Source: Chrysoperla carnea (lineage: Eukaryota > Arthropoda > Insecta > Neuroptera > Chrysopidae). Taken from it: DNA of 64,000 nt. Both the position numbers and the translations under genes were made by a program. The notes under the pieces were generated by a model. That model saw only the letters and a list, made by a program, of their open reading frames with translations, ran no database searches and was not told where the DNA came from. Positions 48,496 to 60,752 of this stretch are shown in pieces; positions within the stretch are counted from its first letter, which is position 1, and each line of letters begins with the position of its first letter. The DNA is taken from the NCBI RefSeq assembly GCF_905475395.1, contig NC_058339.1, positions 22,514,001 to 22,578,000 on the forward strand, written 5' to 3'.

Positions 48496-48850
48496 AACCC
48501 TCGAACTAAAAAAAGGAGTGCTATAAATTTGACCGCTGTGTATTTGTATGTGTGTTTATCTGTGTGTCGGTCTATCTGTGGCATCGTATCGCCTAAACGG
48601 ATGAACCGATTTTGCTTGTTTTGTTTCGTTTGAAAGACAATTTAATGGAGAGTGTTCTTAACTATGTTTCAAGTGTGAGTTTAGGATTCCGTACCGGAAA
48701 AACTTAAAATATTGGCGATGATCTTCAAAATCGACTCTGTTTCGAAAAGGCTTTAATGAAAAAGGTAATTAAATGGAGACTGTTCTTAGATATGTTTCAA
48801 GTGCAAGTTTAGGGTTTCGTAGACGGAATATTTGTCAGGGTTTCTTTAAA
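48496..48850 (+). repeat. Dispersed repeat family E, copy 1
   Basis: Starts CCTCGAACTAAAAAAAGGAG and carries CGGATGAACCGATTTTGC, a block about a 'GTTCTTA..ATGTTTCAAGTG' step present twice, and a TTTAG-GTTTCGTA phrase. Reverse pieces occur at 58930-59558. Confidence 0.6.
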
Positions 48851-49689
48851 TTTTGTAAATTTCACATATATAATAATTATACAGCATCTTTTTTGAAAAT
48901 TTTTTGGAGTAAAAAGTTATTTCACATACGTACATGTATAATTAATTATTAATTAAATTATAAAATTCAATGTGTACAGAAATTTATGAATCAATCTTTT
49001 CGTGTGCCATATTTGTTTCTACTAAAATTAGTTTTTTTTTTTTTGTTATATGTATTTGTGTGTCAACTGTCAATTTTTAATTGGTTTTATGCTCTTGTTT
49101 TATTTTAAAGCGAATAAACACTCAATATTTTTTTAACAGCAAATCGTTTTATGGAGATATGTTTGAGTGATCGTCGCTCGTATGCAAACAGAGTGGTCAT
49201 CGCCAAATGGTTGTTTCGAATTTAATCAGTGTCATTTTACCAATTCTGAATTATTTAACAATCTATAAGTGTTTTCGATATTTTACAAAATAGTCGTATA
49301 TTAAATATTTTAAAATCCTTTGTACTTAAATCAATTTATAGAATTTGAATGCATTCTTTATACTTCAAATGTTTGTGAATCACAATAAACCAGAAGTGTT
49401 TTTTGGTATAAAGCTTTTAGTGGAAAACGAAGCCAGATTTTTATTGTGGCTGTAATTTAGACAATGTTTATTATTAAATACCTCATTTTAATTGTAGTTT
49501 TGTTTTCTGATTCTTGAAAATGTGCATTTTCTGAGGGCTTTGTTTGTTTTTTTGTTTAATGCATTCTTACTGCACATTTGAGGGTCTGGGTTTTTGGTGC
49601 CTTTGCAATTAATGGTTTGGTAACATATCTATGGTAGAAATTGTCAGAGACGATAATATTATTTGCACAGAATGGCCAGAATTTTTATT

Positions 49690-49867
49690 TAACACCTCTC
49701 TGACCTTAAATCCGTCGACATCAAAGCAATCCTGCTGTTCTTAAAAAGCTCCAAATGGTTCATGAAGTAGTGGCCGGGAATGGGTAAACCCTTTTTCGGT
49801 ATCACAACGGACCCTATGGTGTAAGTATGTCCTACCCCAGGACAGCCACTTCAACCTAACGTAGCCT
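49690..49867 (-). repeat. Dispersed repeat family F, copy 2
   Basis: Reverse of the copy at 12185: CCCTTTTTCGGTATCACAAC, GGACCCTATGG, GTCCTACCCCAGGACAGCC. Confidence 0.65.
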
Positions 49868-50891
49868 AGTAATTCATGAAATGCGCATTTCCATAATGAG
49901 AATTTTGGACTCTCATCAATATAAATAAATTATGTAAATTCTATGAAAAACAATTATGAAATATGAATTACGTTATATTAAAAATATCATTGGTCACATC
50001 AATCAAAATACATGTTTAAATGAAATATATATATATGATAATATTTAAAAAATATAGGTATATATATATTATATAGAACCCAGTTTCATATTACCAAATA
50101 TAATATTAAATGAAGCGTTAATTTAATTATAGATAGTATTATATAAAATAATATATAATATATGTATTTTAATTAATTTTGATTTATAATTAGTAAAAAT
50201 TTTATTTTATATTTATACTATGAAACAATAATAAATTTTATAATTAACTATGACATTCATTATATTATTTTATTTTGTATAACCTAGTTTTAAATGAATG
50301 TAATGTTTAAGTAATCGTAGAATCGAGGGAATAATGTCTGTGAAAATGTTTAGAAACTTTTTATCAATTTCGTAAAGTGTTTTTTTTTTGCAACGGCTTT
50401 TATGGAATTTGACTGAAATGTTCCACAAATGACCGACCATTCTGGAGTAACTGTAGAACAGAAAAAGAACAGTTTTCACTTTATTCATTTACTATGCTTC
50501 TAAGCGTTTTGTTGTGTAAATAAAAACAAACGGCGACTGCAAATTTCTATGAAAAACCCCATCTCAACGAGAACTTAATGCGGAAAAAACTTCACATATC
50601 CTAGGACCCAAGTTTTTATACTACTGAGTAATGAAAAATACTTTGCTGACGCATTAAGATTTTGGAGTCATTATATTAAAATTTTTCCATTTTAACAGGA
50701 CGGTCTGAGTTTTGAAATACTCTGCATATATACGTTTATACGGTAGAGTATTTTGTATATTATTTGTTTAAAATATTTTCAGGAAAAATTTGTAGAATAT
50801 TTTCCAGGAACTGAACTGAATGAAATTAAACTACAATGTTCTCTCTTATTTTCATATTATCTAGATAAATACTTTTATTTATTGTATTTTT
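49868..50891. other. Gene-free interval
   Basis: Very AT-rich (TATATA-rich at 50000-50260); no gene or repeat copy supported. Confidence 0.4.
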
Positions 50892-51475
50892 ACCCGACTG
50901 CCAAAGAGTAGTTATGATTTTCGCGCATATCTTGTATGTATATATCTGTGTGTAAATATATTTCTTGGCTTGTATCTTCCAAAGGGGCTCGATGAATTTT
51001 GACAAAAAAAGCAGGGCTATAATCGTCTTAAAAACCCAAGTGTTTGAAATAGAAATGCTTTATTTAAAAAAACAAAAACAAAAAAAAAACAAACATATCG
51101 AGTTGGATATCAAAATAAAGAAAATCAAAAGTTCAAAGGTGAATACAAAAATATATATATTAGTTATATGTTTCAATTTAAAAAGGAATAATTAACTGGT
51201 TTTAAAAATTTTAAAATAGTATGATAAAAGGTTTTTTTAGTGCTGGGACAATAAAAAGTTTAAAATGAAATAAATAATTTGAAAATCAAAAACCCGACTG
51301 CGTTAAATAAAATTTGAAATGAAAGAAACAAGCTCTGCTCTTACATAGAAGTTGGGCCATAAAAATTTAGACCAGTTCAAATTTTCCCAATAATGAGCCC
51401 CGACTATTAAAGTCGCTATGTAACCTATACTAGACTTATTTCTTTCTTTTCAGATTTTATTTATCGCAGTCGGGT
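50892..51475. mobile_element. MITE-like element(s) with CCCGACTGC termini
   Basis: ACCCGACTGC occurs at 50892 and again at 51292, both facing right. The inverse GCAGTCGGGT ends at 51475. The compact unit 51292-51475 (184 bp) has matching termini. The outer copy at 50892 may belong to a longer element sharing the right end or to a second, truncated insertion. The interior is non-coding; the 76-codon frame at 50965 is poly-Lys/Asn low complexity. Confidence 0.55.
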
Positions 51476-52720
51476 TAGTGATTTATTTTACTTTTTTATT
51501 TTATTTAATACAATAAATAAAAGTATGCTAATAAAAAAAACATTCTGGTGTTTGATGCAGCGATGTGTAAACTTCTTTTTTTGTTTGTAGCTAGAAACTG
51601 GTGGGTTGATAAAATAATGAAATGTTTTATCCAAAAAAAAAACAAACTCTGGTTAATATTACGAGTGAAAAAATAATATTCAAGACCATCCACTCTAAAA
51701 TGTGGATAATAATATTACTACTACAGAACAGTACAACTTCACATGCCATTGTAAGACATTGCGAGGAAAATAAAATAAATGCTATATCGTGGTATTATTT
51801 TAATGCGATAAGACGAAATATAAAAACTTGGAATGAAATATCGTTTTTACGAGTTAACCATTATTCGTTTCGTTCATATGAATATTGTTATGTTACCTCT
51901 TGCTAGTTTAGTTTTTAAATGAATACAATTGAAAAAGTTATAGGCACCCACGCTCAAAGCTAAAGTGATCGAATCACTGTGTTTTTTGCACAGTTCGTTG
52001 AGTGAAAGGCAGTGATCCTTACAGCTGGAGCTGTGCATTTAAAGACAGTAATCTCATCTTGAATTGCAATCAATTTTGATCGATTTGCGATGCGAAATTA
52101 ATGAGGCTTTAAATTTTTGAAAAATCACGGATGGCTGTCAAAAACCGAGTTGAACATTGTCATTTAGTCTTTCCTGGGCAACTAATTCATTGCCCCTCGG
52201 AAAAGCCGTGTAGCGTATATAAATTTTCATCCGAAATCACTCAGGTCATTCTCATTAATATATGCAAAAAATAGTCGCTTCGAAAATAGGAGTGTTTTCG
52301 GTTGAGTTTATATAAGCTTCTAATGTATAATGTCTCTAACTTCATAATTTCGGGGAAATATCAAATACAAAAGTTTTATAGTTTAAAAATTCTTAAAATT
52401 ATTCAAAATCGTTCTATAATAATCCTTCTAGAATAAAAAATATATACAAACAAATAAATATACAAACACATCTTTTAGATCTTACAGCATTTGCTTTTAA
52501 AAGTAAGTTAAATAAAAAATATTCTACATTCCCTAAGGTTTAACAACATGGAAAACCTTTCTCACTTGCCGAAGTAATGAACAATGTTTTCATTATAAAT
52601 TTGATACATTTTAAGAAAAAATTCCTTTATACCTTAAAAAAAAAAACGTTATAATTTCGTAATCGTAAACAAAGAATATTTACATAAAAAATTATTCTCT
52701 GTGAATAAAATATTAAAAAC
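51476..52720. other. Gene-free interval
   Basis: No recognised exon. The 94-codon frame at 51622-51906 has no motif and lies in AT-rich sequence. Confidence 0.35.
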
Positions 52721-53210
52721 AAATTGGCAGTCGGTGTGGTACTGACATCATGTGAGTGCGACCCCTGTAGTCCACACGACTAACTTTCCAGAGGGAGAAA
52801 AACATCTTGAAAAACGGTCTTTTTAGCCTTCATAGATAATTTTTCGAACATGTACTGCAGTTTATGTTGGAACGATTATAGATAAATGATGTGTTTTATC
52901 CACTTTTCAGATTCTGTTTATTCAGTTTTTTCTAGGTTTTTTATTACCATGAAAAAACGGCTCAACTAATTCTGCTGAAAACTCTTTCAGTTCTTAAAGA
53001 CGCGATTACGCGTCGAATAAGCCCAACCACGTGTTAATGTTATAACTGTTCGCGTGATAATCGAGGTAAAAAAATCCGAACGAACATACGCACATGCGTA
53101 CACACACATACACTAACATCACATTGAAAAGGTTTGATTCGGATATTGCGTCCTTGAAACCGCCATTACATTACATATCCTCTGGGAACATTATCCTCTG
53201 GAAAGTTAAC
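52721..53210 (+). repeat. Dispersed repeat family C, copy 2
   Basis: AAATTGGCAGTCGGTGTGGT, TGTGAGTGCGACCCCTGTAG, GCGATTACGCGTCGAATA, a CA-rich run, ACATTGAAAAGGTTTGATTC and a CCTCTGGGAA end. A 5' block near CTTTCCAGAGG and the 3' CCTCTGGGAA are inverse to each other. Confidence 0.75.
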
Positions 53211-53885
53211 AAGGAATACGTATATAATTATTGAAACGAACTATACAAATATGCTGGTACATGCGTTTTCTTTTATTTGGGGATAATATACAACACAGAC
53301 ATTATAGGTTATGTAGTATATCTGGAATTTGATCTGGCATTATCCGTTCAAATACTAGTTATATGAAAAACATGGTTTTGATGATAATGATATCCCTAAA
53401 TGCATAAAATTCCTTTTGCTTTTTGTACCGGAAAGATAATTTTATCCTTCTAAACTTAATATAATATTGATATCTTTTTTTATCGTGATGTAAAAGTTTA
53501 ATACTTACGAAGGTAGTAGTAGTTTTACGTACCTATACCTTTTCTAACAACATGATATATTAACATGTAAAAAATTTGAGAACGATTAACCAGGAGGGGA
53601 TCGTTAAGTAGTACCTAACTATTGATGTATCTTTCTATATTATGTATCAAATGCGTTAACAGATGATAACAACGAACACCCTCTTACATAAATTTTGGTT
53701 TAATTATATACTTCTCTGTCATAAAATTTCTAAATCAGAAGCTTGATTTTTGATGGTGTATATACGAAAATTCAATTCAGTTAGGAAATACGAGAAAAGT
53801 GAAAACTTTCAGGGTAAGATTGATTTTTTGTAATTAAATTTTGTTTGGCAAGTCAGTACTCGCATTATGAGCATTAATTTTGGTG

Positions 53886-53966
53886 GTGAAAAGGGGATGA
53901 TAGTTTGTATGAAAATTTGTCATATTTGAATTAACTACTTAACCGATTTTGAAAATCATTTCATAC
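53886..53966 (+). repeat. Family D, left piece of an interrupted copy
   Basis: GGATGATAGTTTGTATGAAA and TAACTACTTAACCGATTTTG match the start of the copy at 10736. The copy resumes at about 55590, after the foldback. Confidence 0.7.
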
Positions 53967-53971
53967 TACAG

Positions 53972-55573
53972 TAAATAAGCCGGAAAATACCATCAAATGT
54001 GGAAAAGTGGTGGAACAGCTCCGATTTCAAAAATTTTTTGTGTACGTGTTCCTTAGACCTCTAGGAACATTCAGCCGCACTAACCTTGGCATAAGAAAAA
54101 AAACTGAGAAAGTTAGGGTAGTTTTCCCATCTCCAAATTGTAACAGTGAAAACAAATCAATATTTCACCTCAAAAATCGCCTTCCGAGGGTTTTCGAGGT
54201 CGCTGATCATGAATTCAAGGTTTAAAAACAACTGAAAATGGTTGAAACCCCATTAAAACTACCCCTAGAAGTGTCAATAATTGATAAATTTTGAAGATTT
54301 TGAATTTGACCTCAGAAATTGTCTTTCTGCGGTTTTTGAAGTCGTTGATAATGAATTTGAGAGTAAGAAGCAACCGAATGTAGTTCCAAGCCACCCCTAG
54401 AAGATACAGAGATAAAATTTTAAATTTTTAATCGAATATCGTCTTTCGGGGGGTTTTTGGCATCGCTGATCACGAATTCAAGGTCAAAAAGTAACTTGAA
54501 TGGTTGCAACCCTATTAAAACTACCCCTAGAAGTGTGAAAATTAAAAAAATTTGAAAATTTTGAATTTTTTTAAATGTTTATCATTTTCACATCAAGGGG
54601 TAGTTTTTTTGGGGTTGCAACCCTCTTAAGCTCCTTTTTGACCTTGGATTCGCGCCCAAAATTACCCGAAAGACGATATTCGAAGAGAGAATTCAAATTT
54701 AAAATTTTATCTCTGTCACTAGGGGAGGTTTTAATAAGGATGCTGTGACATTCAGTTACTTTTTGACCTCAAATTCATGATCAGCGACTCCTAAAACCGC
54801 AGAGAGACAATTTCTGTGGTGAAATTCAGTATTTCAAAATTAATTTATCATTGACATTTCTAGGGGTAGTTTTAATGGGGTTGCAACCATCCAAGTTACT
54901 TTTTGACCTCGGATTTGTGATCAGCGGCTCCAAAAACCCCCCGAAAGACGATATTCGAGGAGCAATTTTAAATTTTTTCCCTGTCACTTCTAAGGGTGGC
55001 CTTTAGGGGTGGCTTGGGACTACATTCAGTTGCTTCTTTCCCCCAATTCATTATCAATGACTTCTAAAACCAGAGAGAGACAATTTCTGAGGTGAAATTC
55101 AGAATTTTCAAATTTTTTTTATCATTGACACTTCTAGGGGTAGTTTTAATGGGGTTGAAACAATTCTCAATTGCTTTTTGACCTTAAATTTGTAAACACC
55201 GAACCTAAAAGCACCAGGAGACACGATTTCTGAGTCAAAATTTTGAATTTAATAAAGTTTTTGTCTCTATCACTTTAAGGGTAGTTTTATTGGGGTTGCA
55301 ACCATATTCAGTTGCTTTTTAACCTTGAATTCATGATCAACGACCTTAAACACCCTCGGAAGACGATTTTTGAGTTGAAATATTGATTTGTTTTCACTGT
55401 TACTATTTGGAGAGTTTTGGGGATGGGAAAACTACCCTAAATTTCTCAGTTTTTTTTTCTTATGCCAAGGTTAGTGCGGCTGAATGTTCCTAGAGGTCTA
55501 AGGAACACGTACACAAAAAATTTTTGAAATCGGAGCTGTTCCACCACTTTTCCACATTTTCCGGCTTATTTAT
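53972..55573. mobile_element. 1.6-kb foldback element with internal 135-bp subrepeats
   Basis: The outer arms (about 53972-54225 and 55330-55573) are reverse complements. The outermost 120 bp are almost identical, and the termini read TAAATAAGCCGG and CCGGCTTATTTA. Inside are units of about 130-140 bp marked by CTACCCCTAG (left half: 54262, 54396, 54522) and, in the opposite orientation, by GGGGTAGTTTTAAT (right half: about 54595, 54720, 54861, 54995, 55137, 55276). Units are head to head around 54570-54590, three on the left and six on the right. The element splits a family D copy. No transposase frame was seen; the open frame at 54007-54225 lies in the left arm. Confidence 0.85.
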
Positions 55574-55589
55574 TGCACTATCACCTGTA

Positions 55590-56392
55590 ATAAGTTAAAA
55601 GAGTTTCTGAGAAATCGCAATATTTGGCTCGATTTTAGTCCGTATCTCAAAAACTATTCGACCGGTCATCAAATGCACCCGATTTTTGTAATTTTTGGGT
55701 CAAAATTACCTTATATACTGAGTTTTATCGAATTTGGATATAAAAAAAAAATTTCGATTTTTGCAATTTTTTTAAGGGGTATCCCTTTGAAAAAATCGAG
55801 AAAATCGGGAAAAAAATTTTGTGTTGGGATTTGATGAAACTCGGCGGATGGGGTAATTTTGACCCAAAAAGTATAAAAATCCGGTTAATTTAATGATTGG
55901 ATGCCGAGCTTCTGAGATATCGCAATATTTTGATCGATTTTAGTCCGTATCTCAAAAACTATTCGACCGGCCATCAAATGCACCCGATTTTTGTAATTTT
56001 TGGGTCAAAATTACCTTATATACTGAGTTTTATCGAATTTGGATATAAAAAAAAAATTTCGATTTTTGCAATTTTTTTAAGGGGTATCCCTTTGAAAAAA
56101 TCGAGAAAATCGGGAAAAAAATTTTGTGTTGGGATTTGATGAAACTCGGCGGATGGGGTAATTTTGACCCAAAAAGTATAAAAATCCGGTTAATTTAATG
56201 CTTGGATGCCGAGCTTCTGAGATATCGCAATATTTTGATCGATTTTAGTCCGTATCTCAAAAACTATTCGACCGGCCATCAAATGCACCCGATTTTTGTA
56301 ATTTTTGGGTCAAAATTACCTTATATACTGAGTTTTATCGAATTTGGATATTAAAAAAAAATTTCGATTTTTCAATTTTTTTAAGGGGTATA
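55590..56392 (+). repeat. Family D, right piece, amplified as a 305-bp tandem array
   Basis: TTCTGAGAAATCGCAATATT-type starts at 55604, 55910 and 56215, giving periods of 306 and 305 bp and about 2.6 copies. The second and third copies are nearly identical to each other. The array ends abruptly at AAGGGGTA before TAAATAAATAAATA. The 80-codon frame at 55897-56139 is inside the array. Confidence 0.9.
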
Positions 56393-57221
56393 AATAAATA
56401 AATATGTCTAGCCATTCCTTGAGTAAAAGACGAAATATTTTTAGAAATATTTAAAAAAGTTTATAATTAACTTTACCTTCCTGTATCCAACACATAAACG
56501 TGAGAATGCTTATTAAATTCAGTGGTTTCCTTTTCTAACGTCAATTTTTCTCATATAGTAAACAAAAAAATATTTAAAATATTTGTTAATATAATAATGA
56601 TCGTACCGTCTACTTTAAATGGTCCAACCATAAACAAGTTATTAAAAGAGGAAAAGTCCTTGATAGTCGAGTATTAAATACAATACAGGCAACAAATTTT
56701 TAACACATTGCACAAACATTAATTTATATTTTCATAAATTTAAATTAATCAACAAAAATATTTATAAAATTTCTTAAAATGAATTTGTGGAAAAATTTTT
56801 CAAGTGGAAAAAGGTTTAAAATCAAATTTTTATGTACCCCAATTTGTAAATATATATATGTTTAAATTAAATATTTAAACAATTTATTAATTAATGTTAG
56901 AAAAACCATTTTGGCCTACTTTTATTTTATGATATATTTATTATGTGGTAATGATGTTATAATAGTAATTTTTCAATTTTGGTTTAATAATTTTGAAAGT
57001 TTTCATTTTAAATCAAATGTAATGTGTTAACCACTAGTGTGGGAATTGTGGAAAAAACAAAACATCAACGAATATGTAACTGGAATGTATGGTGTTTACA
57101 TATCATGTGCGTTATAAGACTATTTCAAGCAACTTACATGACATATTTGAGCTGGCAACGTTTTGCAGAGTTATTTTTAGGTAGCTGAATTTCAGATATT
57201 TATTATAGCCTGTATTTATTT
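56393..57221. other. Gene-free interval
   Basis: AT-rich unique sequence; no exon supported. Confidence 0.4.
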
Positions 57222-57876
57222 AATATATATCAAGGTATACTAAGTTTAGTCCCAAGTTTGTAACGCTTAAATATATTGATGCTACGAAACAAATTTGGTT
57301 ATACGTGTTCATAAAATATCCTATTATAGTTTTGGAGCAAATGGACACCAAAGTTTTATCCTAATTTGTGCCCTCACAGGTAAACAGTGATGGAGATAAA
57401 AATATTTCAAACAAAAGTTTTTTTATTGCCTATAAGAAACATTTTTTACATTTGTTCTATCTCTAACGGTTTATAATATGGGTCCTACAGGCCCAAGACC
57501 CAGTTGGCCTTTCAAGCTCATTTACGTACGTCTCTCTTTTTGAGACCTGTGCACGCTATAAGTGCAATAATATAATTTCAGCTTGATATATCTTTTTGCT
57601 TTGGAAATATCTCGCCTGTCTCCACAGACAGACGACCTGTTTGCCTGTTAGTTGAAACTTTTCAGATAGCTTAAACTGGTGAATTTGTGAAAAATTCTAG
57701 AAAAACAAAAATATCCACGAAAATTTTCGAAAAACAAATAAAGGGCAGAATTTTCTTGGTTTTGCAATTTCTTCTAATTTATAAAAAAATTGATGAAAGC
57801 ACTGACATTCAACAGTTTTTATACAAAGTATTTATTTTAACAATTTGCTCAGTTAATTGTTTGTTTTCACTTGTTT
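57222..57876. repeat. Dispersed repeat family A, rearranged copy A6
   Basis: 57222-57320 is the family 5' end in + orientation. About 57360-57620 is the family middle in minus orientation (AAACAGTGATGGAGATAAAA, TTTGTTCTATCTCTAACGGT, CAGCTTGATATATC). 57835-57876 is the 3' end in + orientation again. The middle is thus inverted relative to both ends. Confidence 0.65.
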
Positions 57877-58929
57877 CACAAGAACGTTATCCATTTAGGA
57901 TGAGTCATCCATCGGGGATAAATCATATAAAAATTACAGCCTCTTTTAAATTATTAAAATACGTAATTTTTATTAATAATTTTAATATCTGACGCGGTGT
58001 TAGCAACGCAAAAACTGTCTAATTATTTAAATTGCTAAAACAACGATTATATTACCATGATAATGCTTTTAAATTACGTAAATACTTTTTGGTTTGTGAA
58101 ACCGACCCGAGGTTATTTATTCTTCAACTTTTGATTTTCTTTTAAATCAATTTTACTATGTTAAAACTTAAATAAAAATAATTCCTTAACCTGGCAAATA
58201 GTGTTACAACATAATATAATTTTTTAAAAAGAATACTTTTCATAAATATTAAATAGAGGTTTTTAAGAAAAATACTGTTCGGGGAAAAAACTCTTTAAAA
58301 GTTTTTTAACTAGAATATTATTTTAATATTGTATTAATAATATATACATAAAAATTTGATCATATATATTTTTAATATATAAAATGACTTTGACAAAACT
58401 TCTTAAACTGTATGTTTGTAGGTATATACACTTTGTTGTATTCTTTTATGAGTTACAAAATGACTTTTTTTTTTTGAGAATTTATATTCTGCGCAAGTAG
58501 TTAGTTAATGTTAACACAAAATACCTATTTGATACCAAATGTCATAACACTTACTAAACGTGTTGGATATCTATCAAAATAATATTTCAATGATGGTTAA
58601 GTATTTTTTTTTGAATAATATGAGGGTTGTTTTGAAAGATTGAAACTGATTTGAATAACAAGGTAGAACGAGCACCAAGGCGAGCGTAGACTTGTGATGA
58701 AATTATTTGTACCATATTTTCAACTTTGATGATGAATTTTGTTATAACTTCATGAATGTTGACGAAAAATAAGAATACAATTTTTCGATACCTGCCTTTA
58801 TTTTTTTTAGTTTTCGATATTTTGAAAACTACACTTTCTTATTGTTGAATTTAATATTCAAAATGAAATTGAATATAAACAAGTGAAATTTACAAAATTT
58901 AAAAGACCTCCAACAAATGCGATTTATTC
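57877..58929. other. Gene-free interval
   Basis: AT-rich; no exon or repeat copy supported. Confidence 0.4.
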
Positions 58930-59558
58930 CTTGTAAACCGATTCTTGGAAACTTAGCTGTAAAATGTTCTCAATCGAGTCGATTTGACGGTTTAGGGGCT
59001 ACGATGCCACTGAGAAACACACAGACGCACAGATGAACGCTTTAAACTTATAGCACTCCTTCTAAAATCAATATCAAATTGATGGTCAAGGACATTAGAT
59101 GAGATGAAACGGATATTTGGAGAGCTATCATTTTTATGGACAAATTTTTGGAAATATATAAACTGAAATTGAAAAATTTGAGTTGGCTTTGTTCTTTTGA
59201 ATTATTGTTTTGAATTACTTAATTATTTTACCATTTCACTTTTCGAAATGAATGGAACCAAGTTTATTTGACTATTCATTTCCATAGTAATTATTTATAT
59301 GTTAAAATTATATGTCATGCCTAAAATTATATGTCAAACTGAATTGATTTTGAAGATGATCCCCAATTTTTTAGTTTTTTCGGGGTACAATTCACTAATG
59401 TCGCACTTCAAACATAGCTAAGCACATCATCCATTAAATTACCTTTCAAAGGAAACAAAAAGATTAAAATCGGTTCATCGGATTAGACGTTACGATTTCA
59501 CAGACAGACAAAAACATATAGCGATCAAACTTATAACACCCCTTTTTTTAGTTCGGGG
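58930..59558 (-). repeat. Dispersed repeat family E, two reverse fragments
   Basis: 58968-59065 carries GGTTTAGGGGCTACGATGCC and TTATAGCACTCCTT. 59340-59558 carries AAAATCGGTTCATCGGATTA and CCCCTTTTTTTAGTTCGGGG. Both are reverse of family E ends, so two insertions or a duplicated copy lie here. Confidence 0.55.
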
Positions 59559-60254
59559 ATTAAAAATGAAATAGAGTGTATAATATAAATATGTAGATTG
59601 CATATATTAAACTAATTTTCGGAATTTATGAAGAAAATTTTAAGTTCATAAAATGGTAATAAAAATCATAATAAAAAGAAAATGAGGTAAATTAAAAACT
59701 AATAAATAACACAATTCAAAAATAAATTTTATGAAAGACAACTATGAAAATATAATACGCGTATTTGAGGCAAATTTTTTATTTATTTATTTGCAAGCAA
59801 GTGTTTACACATTGTATTTAAAGATAATTAAGCTCTTTTCTACTTTACCATATACCAACACAACAACATTACCTTACTCTATACTAGAAACAAACGGTTG
59901 TGAAGTAAACAAGAAACAATACAACAAACAAATGATTTATTTTCAACAAGTACAATGCATAAATTATCGTCTTTAACTTGTGTAAACCTACTATTACAAA
60001 TATTCGTTATGTTATATTGTAAATGTAAACATAGCAAATACGTAGATATGCTTTCTATGTACCATGGGGGAAATTATTGTAATAACATACAGCTTGAGAA
60101 AGATTCAAAAAGAGATTCTCCGTTTCCTAATCGAAAAGTATGTATATATTAAAAAAAAAAACAAAAAAAAAACAATTCGAATAACAAAGATGACAAAATT
60201 TTTGCTGCAAGAGGAAAATTGATGGATATTGGTTTCTTATTATAATAGAAAGAC
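59559..60254. other. Interval with overlapping short frames and an A-rich run
   Basis: Two overlapping + frames (59731-59976 and 59955-60152) are followed at once by AAAAAAAAAAACAAAAAAAAAAC (60149-60172). Together they may be a small retrocopied sequence, but the protein text matches nothing I know. Confidence 0.3.
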
Positions 60255-60605
60255 AAATTGGCAGTACATAGTCGGTGTTGTACTGCAGTCGTGTGAGTGC
60301 AACCCCTGTAGTTACGACTAACTTCCCGGGGGGGGGGGCATTTAAAAAGAAGGTCTTAAGGTCTTGGTAGCCTTCATAGATTATTCTTCGAACATGTACT
60401 GCAGCTTATACTGGAATAAATGATGTGTTTTATCCACTTTCCAATTTTTTATTACCATTTAAAAACGGCTCAACTAATTGTACTGAAAACTTTTTCAGTT
60501 CTTAAATACGCGATTACGCGTCGAATATTACCATAAACGTGTCAATGTCATAACTGGTTCGTGACATAATCGCGGAGAAAAAATCCGAACGAACATACGC
60601 ACATA

Positions 60606-60639
<34 letters not shown>

Positions 60640-60752
60640 CATCACATTGAAAAGGTTTGATTCGGATATTGCGGCCTTGCAAACTGCGGAATATGTAAAA
60701 CTGGAGATTTACAAAATAGGCCAAATTACATTAACTTCCTCTGGGAAGTTAA
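60255..60752 (+). repeat. Dispersed repeat family C, copy 3, with (CA)n run
   Basis: Same blocks as copy 2: AAATTGGCAGTACATAGTCG, GCGATTACGCGTCGAATA, a pure (CA) run at about 60610-60638, TTCGGATATTGC and an end reading CTTCCTCTGGGAAGTTAAT. Confidence 0.75.

Noticed and set aside
54007..54225. 72-codon frame with charged, protein-like composition
   Set aside because: Lies wholly inside the inverted arm of the 1.6-kb foldback, and the other arm does not preserve it.
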